This document shows positions 13,356-23,800 of a DNA stretch of 64,000 nucleotides, in pieces (position 1 is the stretch's first letter; each line of letters begins with the position of its first letter). Position numbers and translations under genes: made by a program. The notes under the pieces are model-generated. The model did no database searches. It was not told the DNA's origin and worked only from the letters and a program-made list of their open reading frames with translations. The stretch is from NCBI GenBank assembly GCA_964030785.1, contig CAXIQD010000024.1:62001-126000 (forward strand). The letters run 5' to 3'. The DNA is from Siderastrea siderea (taxonomy: Eukaryota; Cnidaria; Anthozoa; Scleractinia; Rhizangiidae).

Positions 13356-16300
13356 ATGTCCTCTCGCCAAGAAGAGCAAGCAGGGCCTAGTGGCCTCGCA
13401 AGACGCGAGGTCCTGGCCCTGCTGGGCCTACAGATGTCCGATTCAGAGCCAGAAGACGAGACAACTTCCTGTGTGGGACCTTTGGTATGCCATGAAGAGA
13501 TGGCGGACAGTGATGAGATTTGTGAAGAGGCCTTGGATCGCTTCGAACGCCAACGTGCGTTTCAAACCCATCTTCTTCAACAAACTGGGGGAGGTTTGGA
13601 TGCCAATACGGAGGGTGTCTTTGACTTTGAACTCCAACCCTATGTCGATCGTTTGAGCAACCGTCTGGGAGTACGTGAACGTCATTTCAACACCCGCTTA
13701 CGCCAAAGGGGGAATTTCATTCCCAATCAGAGCATGACTCGGGCTCTAGAAGAGGGGTTACGTCGCGCGGTGAATCAAGTGTTGACCACCACCACCACAC
13801 CACCCCTCCACGATCAAGATCGCCTGTACTTTACCATCGCCTCCAACAGACTCCATAATAATTTTCAGGGCTGGGGATTACGTGCAGGAGAATGGCGCCA
13901 AGGCGGTGACCGTGTCGAGGCTTTATTCCAACGTTTAGCCCAAGCCCTCAACAGCAATGAACAATTTGAAATGGACGACTCCTTTCAAGTCTCCATTACT
14001 CAAGTCCATCATGCCCCTCAAGGAACCGGTCGCCGACGCCAGGAGAAACCCGGACATCAACCTCTACGAAATTTAATACCCAAGAAACGTTCCATTATCC
14101 AGATCCAAAACAAGGATGACCTCTGTTGTGCCAGAGCCCTCGTCACCGCCAAAGCCAGAGTGGACCAGCACTCGAAATACAACAGCATCCGCCAAGGAAG
14201 ACCCCTCCAAAAAGAAATGGCTCTCTTGCTCCATCACGAGGCCAACGTGCCCTTCGGCCCTTGTGGCTACGATGCCTTGACCCAATTCAGTACCGCTCCT
14301 TCCCTGACCGGTTACCAGATCCTGTTGGTGGATGCCGACCGTTCTTATCACATCACCACCTTTGGTCCCCTTCAAGACAAACAATTGATCCTGTTGCACG
14401 AGAAAGGTCATTATGATGTCATTACCAAGTTGCCAGGCTTTTTCGGAGCCAGTTACGTCTGTGCCCATTGTTGGAAACCCTATAACGAGGAGGGAAAGCA
14501 TCGATGCAACAACAAACGTCATTGCAGGGCCTGTTGCCAAAAAGAGTGCCCTGATTTCCTGGAGGCGTACCCTCGAGGCCAGAAAGCCACGCAACGTTGT
14601 CAACAATGTCATCGGGACTTTTTTGGAGACACCTGTTTCCAAATGCATCTCGTCAAGGATAAGACCGGCAAACCCGTGACCAACCTAGACTCCTCCGTCT
14701 GCTTTCGGCGCCGTCGCTGTGCTCAATGCCTCCTCCTCCTTCCTGCTCACCACATGGACAACCATCAATGTGGCTACATGGATTGTCCCTGTTGTCATGA
14801 GTACGTGGACGGCGCAACTCATCGTTGTTTTATTCAAATAGCCACTCAAGACAAGAAAAGAAAGAGGAAACGACAACGAGGGCCTCGCGCCAAACGTAGG
14901 GTGGATGCCACACCCGAGGAGGAGGAGGAGGAAGACAGCCTACCACCCCTTCATGTCTTCTTTGATATTGAAGCCATGCAACCCCAAGAACAACACATCG
15001 CGAATCTCGTGGTGGCCGAAACCGAAGACGACGACCAATCCGTGTGTTTCCATGGCAACCATTGCGTCCGAGATTTTCTGGAATGGTTGGATACTTTGAC
15101 ACTAAATGATACCCGCCAAGTTAATGTGTTGGCCCATAACTTCCAAGGGTACGATGGTTACTTTATCATTCATCAATATTATGGCGACAACAGGATCGTC
15201 GAGCAGCTCCGGAACGGGTGTAAACTCTTGCAAGTCAAGCATGACCGTATCCGCTTCATCGACTCTTTGAGTTTCTTCCAGATGCCTCTGTCCGCGTTTC
15301 CCAAAACCTTTGGATTGACAGAACTCCGCAAAGGGTACTTCCCCCACAAGTTCAATCATCCAGACCATCAAAACTACGTAGGACCCATCCCGGCCCTCGA
15401 TTACTACATGCCTGAAACCATGTCCCCCGAAGGCAAGCAAGCCTTGGAAACCTGGCATCAAGAGCAACGCGACCAGGTCTTTGACTTCCGCAAAGAACTG
15501 GTTAAGTACTGCAAATCGGATGTACGTCTCTTGAAAGAAGGTTGCTTGACATTCAAACGGTTGTTTGAAACGCTCACGGGCTTCAATCCCTTCGACCACA
15601 TCACCATTGCTTCTGCCTGTAACCGCGATCTACGCATGAATCGCATGATCCCCAACAGTATTGCCAGTGAACCCGTCCGAGGATGGCGCAATCGCATCAA
15701 CTACTCCAAAGTGGCCCTGGAATGGTTAACCTGGTGTGCCCAACAACAAAACACCATTCAACATACCCGTAATGCCGGCGAGTATTGCATCCCTGGCACT
15801 AACTTCCATGTCGATGGTTTCGATGCCAGTACCAACACCATCTACGAATTTCACGGGTGTTTCTGGCATGGATGTCCTCGCTGTTTCCCCATTCGTCACG
15901 AAAGCCATCTACGTCACTATGATCGAACCATGCAAGATGTCTACGAGACCACCCAGCAAAGGATCCAACAATTGAAAGAGCAAGGCTTCACTGTCGTGGA
16001 AATGTGGGAATGTGATTGGTCCCGTCTCAAAGACACCTCCTTGGACATCAGAACTTTCCTGGGGACCCTTGACTTCACAGAACCCTTGAATCCCCGTGAC
16101 GCTTTCTGCGGGGGTCGTACCAATGCCGTCAAACTGTACCATCACGTGACACCCAGTCAACAAATACATTACATTGATGTGACCTCCTTGTACCCCTGGG
16201 TGAACAAGACCTGTGTGTACCCCAAAGGCCATCCTCGTTTCATCTTCAATCCGGGACACACCGACATCAGTTTCTACTTTGGCCTCGTCAAATGCCAAGT

Positions 16301-17465
16301 CCTGCCGCCACGTCATCTCTACCATCCTGTCCTGCCTTACCGTCATGCCTCCAAACTCCTTTTTCCTCTCTGTGCTGCCTGTGTGGAACAAGAGATGGTC
16401 AAACGACCCTTAGACAGATGTGCAGAATGTGTGCACACCGACGAACAGCGAGCCCTGACGGGAACATGGTGTAGTCCCGAATTAAACAAAGCCGTCGAGC
16501 TCGGGTACGAAGTCCAGTACATCTATGAGGTCTGGCATTTTGACGAGACGTGTGAAGGCCTCTTTAAGGACTACGTAAACACCTGGTTGAAGATTAAGCA
16601 AGAAGCCAGCGGGTGGCCATCCTGGGTCGGTGACGACGAAACCAAACGTCAGCAATACCTTCGAGAGTACTTCGAGCATGAAGGCATCCAATTGGAGTAC
16701 GAGAAAATCGAACACAACCCGGGGCTGCGTACCCTCGCTAAAATGATGCTCAATTCCATGTGGGGCAAGTTTGGACAACGACTCAACAAGACCCAAGTCC
16801 AAACGTTTGACGACCCTCAAGCCTTCCACCGTTTTCTAGATACCAGTACGTTGGACGTGCGTCACGTATCAGTTATCAATGACCACTTAGTGGAGGTACA
16901 TTACCAGTACCAAGACGAAGACATCCCCGTGTCACCGAACCTCAATATCTTCGTGGCGTGTTTCACTACCTGTTGGGCCCGGCTCCGACTGTATGCAGCC
17001 CTGGAACAGCTAGGGGAACGTGTCCTCTACTACGACACGGACTCCGTCATCTATTGGACAGACGAGAATCAATCCATCCCGGTCTTGGGTGATTACCTCG
17101 GCGAGTTTACGAGTGAATTGGACAAGGAGGATTACATCGTAGAATTTGTCTCAGGGGGCCCCAAGAACTATGGATACCAAACTCACAAGGGTCACGTCGA
17201 GTGCAAGGTGCGAGGGTTCCGCCTTAACAGCGAAGGCAAAACCCAATTGAATTACAACATCATGCGTCAGAATGTCCTGGACGAAATCCAGAAGCCCCTC
17301 CTCAAACCCAGGCAGACCCAGGTCGTCAAATCATATCAAATTGTGCGCGATCCCCAACACTACCAACTGTACACCTTCCCAGAATACAAACAATACCAGT
17401 TAGTCTACGAGAAGAGAGTCGTGGATCCTATCACGTTTCAGACGTTTCCTTATGGATACCAATGA
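13356..17465 (+). CDS. POLB: Protein-primed family B DNA polymerase of Polinton type
   Basis: This 1369-residue polymerase would replicate the element's linear DNA. After a long N-terminal region there is a Cys/His-rich zinc-binding block (about residues 368-495). The proofreading exonuclease shows D537-I-E539, A-H-N-F-Q-G-Y-D and Y-C-K-S-D722. Between exonuclease and polymerase lies a segment with V-D820-G-F-D and Y-E831-F-H-G-C-F-W-H-G-C that resembles a Vsr/PD-(D/E)xK nuclease motif. Polymerase motifs follow: A D941-V-T-S-L-Y-P, B K1129-M-M-L-N-S-M-W-G and C Y-D1227-T-D1229-S. All catalytic residues are present and the frame is unbroken. The start is the first ATG downstream of a TATA/initiator pair. 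Confidence 0.95.
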   Translation: MSSRQEEQAGPSGLARREVLALLGLQMSDSEPEDETTSCVGPLVCHEEMADSDEICEEALDRFERQRAFQTHLLQQTGGGLDANTEGVFDFELQPYVDRLSNRLGVRERHFNTRLRQRGNFIPNQSMTRALEEGLRRAVNQVLTTTTTPPLHDQDRLYFTIASNRLHNNFQGWGLRAGEWRQGGDRVEALFQRLAQALNSNEQFEMDDSFQVSITQVHHAPQGTGRRRQEKPGHQPLRNLIPKKRSIIQIQNKDDLCCARALVTAKARVDQHSKYNSIRQGRPLQKEMALLLHHEANVPFGPCGYDALTQFSTAPSLTGYQILLVDADRSYHITTFGPLQDKQLILLHEKGHYDVITKLPGFFGASYVCAHCWKPYNEEGKHRCNNKRHCRACCQKECPDFLEAYPRGQKATQRCQQCHRDFFGDTCFQMHLVKDKTGKPVTNLDSSVCFRRRRCAQCLLLLPAHHMDNHQCGYMDCPCCHEYVDGATHRCFIQIATQDKKRKRKRQRGPRAKRRVDATPEEEEEEDSLPPLHVFFDIEAMQPQEQHIANLVVAETEDDDQSVCFHGNHCVRDFLEWLDTLTLNDTRQVNVLAHNFQGYDGYFIIHQYYGDNRIVEQLRNGCKLLQVKHDRIRFIDSLSFFQMPLSAFPKTFGLTELRKGYFPHKFNHPDHQNYVGPIPALDYYMPETMSPEGKQALETWHQEQRDQVFDFRKELVKYCKSDVRLLKEGCLTFKRLFETLTGFNPFDHITIASACNRDLRMNRMIPNSIASEPVRGWRNRINYSKVALEWLTWCAQQQNTIQHTRNAGEYCIPGTNFHVDGFDASTNTIYEFHGCFWHGCPRCFPIRHESHLRHYDRTMQDVYETTQQRIQQLKEQGFTVVEMWECDWSRLKDTSLDIRTFLGTLDFTEPLNPRDAFCGGRTNAVKLYHHVTPSQQIHYIDVTSLYPWVNKTCVYPKGHPRFIFNPGHTDISFYFGLVKCQVLPPRHLYHPVLPYRHASKLLFPLCAACVEQEMVKRPLDRCAECVHTDEQRALTGTWCSPELNKAVELGYEVQYIYEVWHFDETCEGLFKDYVNTWLKIKQEASGWPSWVGDDETKRQQYLREYFEHEGIQLEYEKIEHNPGLRTLAKMMLNSMWGKFGQRLNKTQVQTFDDPQAFHRFLDTSTLDVRHVSVINDHLVEVHYQYQDEDIPVSPNLNIFVACFTTCWARLRLYAALEQLGERVLYYDTDSVIYWTDENQSIPVLGDYLGEFTSELDKEDYIVEFVSGGPKNYGYQTHKGHVECKVRGFRLNSEGKTQLNYNIMRQNVLDEIQKPLLKPRQTQVVKSYQIVRDPQHYQLYTFPEYKQYQLVYEKRVVDPITFQTFPYGYQ

Positions 17466-17707
17466 GAAACGTTGCCCCTCGGATTCTTCCCTCCACAACT
17501 TCCATCGCCGTCATTGGCATCTGTGGCTGTGACTTGCTTACTTGCTTGCTGCCTTGAGAGCCTTACTGAAGGTCCTTAACGCCTCGTAACCACATGGACC
17601 AAAGGACACCTTGGCTTCCCGATGCAGGTCCCAAGCTTGCTACCTTGGGAGTCAATTGGCGGTAGGACTTTGCACTGGATGAGCCCAAAGTACTGGGTGA
17701 TGTCTAT
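17466..17707. other. Non-coding stretch after PolB
   Basis: About 240 bases with a small GCTTGCTTACTTGCTTGCTG-like direct repeat near 17530-17550. I see no gene, no clear AATAAA and no promoter. Confidence 0.5.
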
Positions 17708-18100
17708 GTGACAAGGAACTCATTAAATAGGAACACTCATATTATCAAAAGGAACTCAAAGGAATACTCATATTATCAAAAGGAACTCAAAGGAATACTC
17801 ATCATTGAACACTCATATTATTCAAAGGAATACTCATCATTGAACACTCATATTATTCAAAGGAATACTCATCATGGAACACTCATATTATTAAAAGGAA
17901 CTCAAAGGAACACTCATATTATTAAAAGGAACTCAAAGGAATACTCATCATTGAACACTCATATTATTCAAAGGAATACTCATCATTGAACACTCATATT
18001 ATTAAAAGGAACTCAAAGGAACACTCATATTATTAAAAGGAACTCAAAGGAACACTCATATATTATCAAAAGGAACTCATTAATAGGAACACTCATATAA
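17708..18100 (+). repeat. Minisatellite near the right end of the Polinton
   Basis: About 390 bases built from two interleaved short units, roughly AGGAACTCAA and AATACTCATCATTGAACA / CACTCATATTATTAAA, repeated around 18 times in varying order. An open frame across it is a by-product of the repeat, not a gene. It lies between PolB and the terminal region, where Polintons usually have little sequence. It may be a spacer or a recombination-prone array. Confidence 0.8.
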
Positions 18101-18165
18101 ACATCTGTGGTTTGGAGGACACTTTATTGAAAGGAAATCTTTCCACAGTACCCCCTGCGAGCAAC

Positions 18166-18306
18166 ATGGATTTCCACTATTTCATCGAAAACCATATCGT
18201 CTCCTTCCTTAAAACGTCAGCTGCTACCATTTCTGTTGGGGTTGTGTTTACAACCTATCACCTTCTTTCCCCGCGCCTGCCCATTAAGGCTCGCAAGATC
18301 AGATGA
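18166..18306 (+). CDS. Possible small membrane peptide near the right end
   Basis: The ATG at 18166 opens a 46-residue frame with a hydrophobic segment of about 20 residues (F-L-K-T-S-A-A-T-I-S-V-G-V-V-F) and a basic C-terminus (K-A-R-K-I-R). The frame continues upstream only with non-ATG codons. It is short, isolated and unrecognised. It is listed because the single-span, basic-tail layout is coherent and it lies inside the element. It could equally be chance. Confidence 0.3.
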   Translation: MDFHYFIENHIVSFLKTSAATISVGVVFTTYHLLSPRLPIKARKIR

Positions 18307-18802
18307 AGAAAAGAATACCAGGAGGAGCATGCGTCATGCCAGACTGGCTGGCATCAGAGAGAAGCAAGCCAAGCATGAGCAAGATCCTATTAAGAAGAAA
18401 TCGAATATCTTCATGGACCCGTCGCAAGCCGCCCTATTAGACTTTGTTTTCTCTCACTTGTTGTGAAAAAAAAAAGGTTGACAATAAATTATTTTTTTTA
18501 TTTTCTTGTTTTTTTAGACTCAAGGACCACCCTCGTTCCCCCAATTGGACTTTGGACTTTGAGCCCGCGTTTTCTCAGCGGGTTTACTTCCCCTTGAGCC
18601 CACGATCGATTTTTCCAACTGGTCAGCGGTTTCCCATTCCAAATCACGTGACTTCCGGTTGCATGAGCCCGCGATCCCTTTTTTTCCCACTGGTCAGCGG
18701 TTTCCCCCTCTTAAAAACACGTCACTTCCGGTTCCGGTTATGACGTCATCCTTACATCAAAACGAGGCAAAGTGTGCCATACGAGCCTCCATTACTACTT
18801 GC
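18307..18802. other. Right terminal region of the Polinton, non-coding
   Basis: Contains an A-run and AATAAATTA at about 18468-18490, which could polyadenylate a plus-strand transcript. Two direct copies of a block with AACTGGTCAGCGGTTTCCC and GTCACTTCCGGTT follow (about 18610-18660 and 18690-18735). Similarity to the right host arm begins only after about 18,803, so the element probably ends between about 18,740 and 18,803. Confidence 0.5.
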
Positions 18803-19235
18803 ACTTGTCGAGTTGCATGTTTTCCCGCGCTTGTCGCGAAAAAATATGCAACGCGAAATGCGCGGGGAAAAACCCAAATTAGCAAGCGCTTGAAAGCACA
18901 CTTGTCAAGCGCAGGAAAACATGGGACTTGACAAGCACGAGAAAGCATGCAACGCGATAAGTATGGGAAAACTTGTTACTTGACAAGCGCGGGAGATCAT
19001 GCAACTTGACAAACGCAAGTAAACATGCAATATGACGAGTGCGAAAAAGTGTGCAACACGATAAGTATGGGAAAACTTGTTACTTGACAAGCGCGGGAGA
19101 TCATGCAACTTGACAAACGCAAGTAAACATGCAATATGACGAGTGCGAAAAAGCATGCAACGTGACAAGCGCGGTAAAAGATGCAACTTGACGTGGAAAG
19201 ACGTGCAACTTGACACGCGCAGGGGAACCCTGGAT
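18803..19235. repeat. Host minisatellite at the outer edge of the left arm
   Basis: Many imperfect copies of a 20-30 base unit around GCAACTTGACAAGCGCGGGA. A longer higher-order duplication is visible at 18,949-19,040 versus 19,049-19,150. The same family lies at 52,270-52,750 on the other side in inverted orientation. The Polinton is joined to this array. Confidence 0.8.
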
Positions 19236-20121
19236 TATTTACTTGTTTATTTATTCACTTATTTTTAATTTTGATTTTATTTATATATTCATTTAGTTTT
19301 TGGAGTTACGTTTACCTGCAACTCACTAGTCCTAGTCGTGTCCTTTGAGCCCCAAACGTCAAAGAACAACCTTTTCAATTGTAAAACTTCCCCAATAATG
19401 CGCTTCTCGAAAGCTAAAACATTTGAGTCTTGTTAATTTAATCGCTGATTCAGTATCCACACTTAACGTGTAATGAGTGTTTTGTCTCGCTTGCACAGGC
19501 GTTCTGATCAGTTTACAGAAAGAAGGCTGAGAGAGTGCCTTGAATCCTGAGAAAAGAAGAGATGCGAAGACCACGTGATAAGAGGTGATGTAGAGGCTAA
19601 CATTTGACTCGTCACCACTCTTCCAGCCTTGATTGGCCGAGGAACCTTGATGGACTGCTTCGTGCATTTTGATAAATACTCTGAAAAGTCAAAAACTTCG
19701 CCTGCATCAGTGCATAATTGTCTAGTTTTACTATTGTAGTGTATCGCGTTTCTTTAGTAAATCCATTGTCTTTCGTTTCTGTGATTGTTCGAAAGAAAGC
19801 ACGATTTTGTAGACTTCACTTTGCCTTGTGAAGTTACGCCCTTCAAGTTGCACAGTTGAATTATTAGCACAGTAGTATGGAAGAAAAAACAGTTACAACT
19901 GTGTATGTCATCCGTGTTTTCCTCCTATTTTGAAAATTACATTCATTAAAATAATAAACATGAACAGTGCGGTCTTTTCCGACAACGTTAATTGAAATAG
20001 CTTCTAATTTTGGGTTGCATGAAAGAGCATGGTAAAACAGGACGCGAGTCAAAGAGCAAAATCGGTGAGACTTAATATCTCGCACTCGTTTTTGGACTGT
20101 TTACACGAAAGAAGTAAATTG
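19236..20121. other. AT-rich host intergenic DNA
   Basis: No gene or recognisable element seen. A counterpart is present in the right arm at about 51,352-52,240, with small differences. Confidence 0.6.
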
Positions 20122-20124
20122 TTA

Positions 20125-20544
20125 AGGCTGGTGTTCTCTAGCGTCGGAGTCGGAGTCGTAATCAGAAGGGCAAAGCGTTTTGATCTAGTGAAAACAACGT
20201 TCCGATTCCGCTTAGGAATCCGTCGCTTAAGATCTAGCGAAGACTAGGTTGTCGTAGTCGGAAGCAGAACCGGAAGAACTAAACCAATCGCAAAGCGTGG
20301 GAACGAGCACTGCGATTGGTTTATCCTTCCGCTTCTGCTTTCGACTTCGACAATCTGGTTTTCACTAGATTGTAAGCGACGGAATCGTAAGCGGAGTCAG
20401 AAGAAAATATAAACGTTCTGATTCTTCCGACTCCGATACCGTCGAGCTTATGACTCCGCTTACGACTCCGATTTTTGATTTTCACTAGAGCATAAGCGAT
20501 CTTACGACTCCGATTCCGACTCCGTCGCTAGTGAAAACCAGCCT
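20125..20544. mobile_element. Non-autonomous inverted-repeat element with TTA target duplication (left arm)
   Basis: About 420 bases that fold on themselves. The ends are AGGCTGGTG...CGGAGTCGGAGTCG and the reverse complement ending CCAGCCT, flanked by TTA on both sides (20,122-20,124 and 20,545-20,547). A 3-bp TWA duplication points to the PIF/Harbinger superfamily. The interior is made of repeated GACTCCG/CGGAGTC units. The same insertion exists in the right arm. Confidence 0.75.
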
Positions 20545-20690
20545 TTAGGAGCGCCGCAAAATTCGTCCTTGCCTTTGGAAAAATTATCCGGGGGAAGGGG
20601 GTTACTTCCTTGTGTAAGCTATATGGGTACATGCCGCACCGAGGGGTACGGGTAGTCTGACAAAGGGTGTGGATTTTACAGCCGACCAGG

Positions 20691-20834
20691 CCCCAGTTGT
20701 TCAAAAGTTGGATAGCGCTATCCACCGGATAAATCACTATCCAGTGGATAAGTATTAGGGAAACCAATTGCGTTATCCACACTGGATAGAGATTTATCCG
20801 GTGGATAGTGCTATCCAACTTTTGAACAACTGGG
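20691..20834. mobile_element. Short inverted-repeat element present only in the left arm
   Basis: 144 bases with ends CCCAGTTGTTCAAAAGTTGG and its complement, interior GGATAGCGCTATCC-type palindromes, and a flanking duplication of ACCAGG. The right arm has the uninterrupted site (CAGACCAGGTGTG in the matching orientation), so this is an insertion after the two arms separated. Confidence 0.8.
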
Positions 20835-20840
20835 ACCAGG

Positions 20841-23800
20841 TGTGAAAATGATTATTTGTCTGAAAACAGGTATTGAAAATTTACATATTTTGGTGTGAAA
20901 TGCGGTCAGGGTTTCGAGAACTGGGCGGCGCACTCCTACCAAAAGTTCCAAGGAGTACCCCCCCGGGAAATCTAATATTCTCTTCATGACACAGCGGAAC
21001 ACCCGTAGACCCGTATTCGTTGTATCCCGGGAGGCGTACCCCCTATAGTGGGGCATACGGGGAGGCTCCGCCGGAAAGGGGTGCCTTTTTTAAGCTCGCA
21101 GTATACTACAGTGAAAGGGTCACAAAATCGGCCGCAAAGTGGATGGCAGCTAAAGCGAAGTATAGGAACTTTTGACAGAAATGACAACACGAAACACATA
21201 AAAGCTTGCACCTTTTGAGCAACTGAACCAGAACGACTGAAACCCCGGGAAAAATGTGGTGATTACAGGAAATTCTATTGTTTTGGCTTATCCTTGAGGT
21301 ATAAGAAAGGGTTGCAATTTGTTCTAGGTATATGAAAGGGGTACCATTTTGGTAAAAATTAGTATCTTAACGAGGGTAAGAGTTTGAACCTCGGGGCGGA
21401 ACTTCCCCGTATAAAACTTTACCCAGTACCAACCCCCCCCCGGGTTTGTATCCAGCGTCACGTCCCAGTTAGGCCATAACGCTTAAAAATGAGATAACTT
21501 CTCCCCCCATCCCCGTGGCTTACTCATCCTTTCTGATTTCGACTTCAAGAATCTGCCTCCTATACCCATATGTTGAGTAAATACGGTATACGTCGACATC
21601 TGTTTATTCAGCTCTACATAACTAGGGTATGCACGGAGTGATTAATTTGTTTGTTTATGAAAAGAATAATTTCTTTTCAATATAACTGAGCAAGTTTGCT
21701 ATTGCCATGGTTCGATGCCTTCCCTAGCAAGACGAACGTCGTTCGAATGCAAACTGCTGGTGAAAATATTTACCTGTTATTTCGTTGTGGTTTTGGCCAC
21801 TTTAGTTAAACACTAATTAACCTCACAGTAGGTGTATCGGTGTCTAAAACTATCACACCGGGGGTGCCGGTAAAACAATTGAAGCACCGAAACGTTGTTT
21901 TCTATTGAAAATCACCAAGCGAATAAAACGCCCTTTAGCACAAAAAGTCTTTTCCGATTGTTGACTTTTGCATCCCTCTTGCTTCCGTTCAGGCCCTCTC
22001 TGTGTCGAGGTTAGACATGTTCCGTACAGAAATAAGAAAGGGGATTTAAAATGTCTACAGACAACGGTGCCACGCAAAATTTCTTCTTAACAGCTTTCAT
22101 TTTGAAGGGTAACATGTTAGAATTTAACCCCTAAGGCTGAAAAAGTTAGCATACAGCGAAAGTACTGCAAAGTAGTTTTAATTTGAATTATTACACTTTA
22201 GGAGCAGAGTCCGAGAGAAAAAAACGTTAGGACCACCTTGTACAGATAATAAACTGTAACACAGCTAAGTTTTGCTAAGTAACTTTCATTTGAATGATCA
22301 AAGTGTCGGCAGCCAGTGGGACGAGACGAAGAAGGCTCACGGACACGTTGATTGGCCTGTTTCGCGGAGATTGAGTTTAAAATTTGCAATTGCGGAGCAG
22401 TAGATACTGAAATTTTTTTCAATCTCTCTCCCTTCTTATCCTTGCATGTTCTTACTCCCTGTGATTTTATTTCTATCTTTTCATAATATTCAGAGAAAAA
22501 TACGAAAAGAAGTCTGTGTTTCCGCGAGGTTCCGAGGAATTTGCAAATCGACCACAAATTGAGCCGACGTTGTTTGCTGTGACTCTAGAATGATTGATGG
22601 TGCGTGCCAGAGTACGTTTTCATCAAAGCAATTAAATAAAGAGTTGTTGATGAAATCCTAAAGTACCTTAAAAGGTTTCGGAGGTTTTCTTGACCTTTAA
22701 TTAAAATTGCCCGGTTCGCCGCATGCTCGATCAAGTGTTGACAATTTCCCGCGAAAAATAATTATGCTCAGCTCTCAGCTGATTGTTTTGGCGCCAAAAA
22801 TTAATTCTTTGGGTGATGGCATTGTATAAGTACGAAAAGGCGCTAAACTTCTCAACGAAGCACAGATAAAAATAATGAGGGATTAAAGGGCTCTAATGGT
22901 ATTTTAAGTTAGAACACTTAAAAGGTCATGTAGCTTCTAAATAAAAGTTCGAACACTTAAGTTAGAACACTTAAAAGATCATTTAGCTATGAGGAGATAA
23001 GGTGCAGGCTTGGCTAGGGTTCTCTTTGAAATGTATTTTAGAACAAGGAGCTCCATTAAAGAGGTGTCTGGCGTTAAAGGCCTTTGTACTATAACAGAGA
23101 AAAATGATAAACTTTAACAGGGTCGTGGGAATAAGACTTTTAAGTCTAACAATCGCTACTTAGAATTAGCATAACAAAACCAATATCCGACTACACAATG
23201 TAGACTTTTTTAGCCGGGCACGTAGCAATCGGTATCCTAAAATGCAAATACTTTGGCTAAATGATGATTTCTGGCAATAAAAACAGAAGTGTCTGCTTCC
23301 TAGTAGACTACAGTATATTAATTGTATGTATTATCGATCAGCCAAAAATTAACACTATCTCTTGATTTTACAATATGATTTATAATTTATAACCGGCACG
23401 GCCGGTTATAAATTAGTTTTCACGACCACAGACAAGTGGATGATGCAAGACGCAATTAAACTCCCTCCACCCGCCTTCTTTGAATTGGGGCGGGAATTGA
23501 TCGAGACACCCATTGCACGCTTGACGGGCAGTCCAATATCACACAATATATAGTGTCCTTAGTTTCACATTATAGTTTTTATCATCCTCCTTTATAACAA
23601 GAAGTTCCTGTTAAATGCAACAGAGCTGGGACATGTACGCAAACCAGCTGATGTTAAGTTACAAGATTTTGCTTATAAGACGCGTATTCTGATTGGTTGC
23701 TTAGCTGTTTTAGATGTGTATGTAAATACGGGTATGAATTCACATGATATTTCTGGGGCATATTTATGAAAGAAATCGAAAGTGGTCGCTTTGTGCTCAC

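Larger units (their letters stand above)
1..18800 (+). mobile_element. Maverick/Polinton (adintovirus-like) element, left end outside the window
   Basis: This is a large self-synthesising DNA transposon/virus. It contains the full Polinton hallmark set: a retrovirus-like integrase (1098-2276), penton-type and double-jelly-roll capsid proteins (2283-6643), an adenain-type protease (6648-7187), a packaging ATPase (7348-8001) and protein-primed DNA polymerase B (13356-17465). Small basic core-like proteins and a phospholipase A2 make it closest to the group called adintoviruses. All genes are uninterrupted and tightly packed, often overlapping by one to a few bases, so the copy appears young. 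The first gene is open to the window edge, so the left terminal repeat cannot be seen. The right end is inferred from loss of similarity between the two host arms at about 18,790-18,803. I cannot verify a terminal inverted repeat or the expected 6-bp target duplication. Confidence 0.93.

Noticed and set aside
17708..17989. 93-residue open frame in the minisatellite
   Set aside because: Produced by the repeat unit being free of stops; no coding look.
1..18800. A free viral contig contaminating the assembly
   Set aside because: The right end passes directly into host repeat DNA with no gap, so it is integrated in this assembly; a chimeric join cannot be fully excluded without reads.
17700..19235. 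CRISPR-like spacing of repeats
   Set aside because: The units are contiguous and irregular with no constant spacers, in a eukaryotic context.
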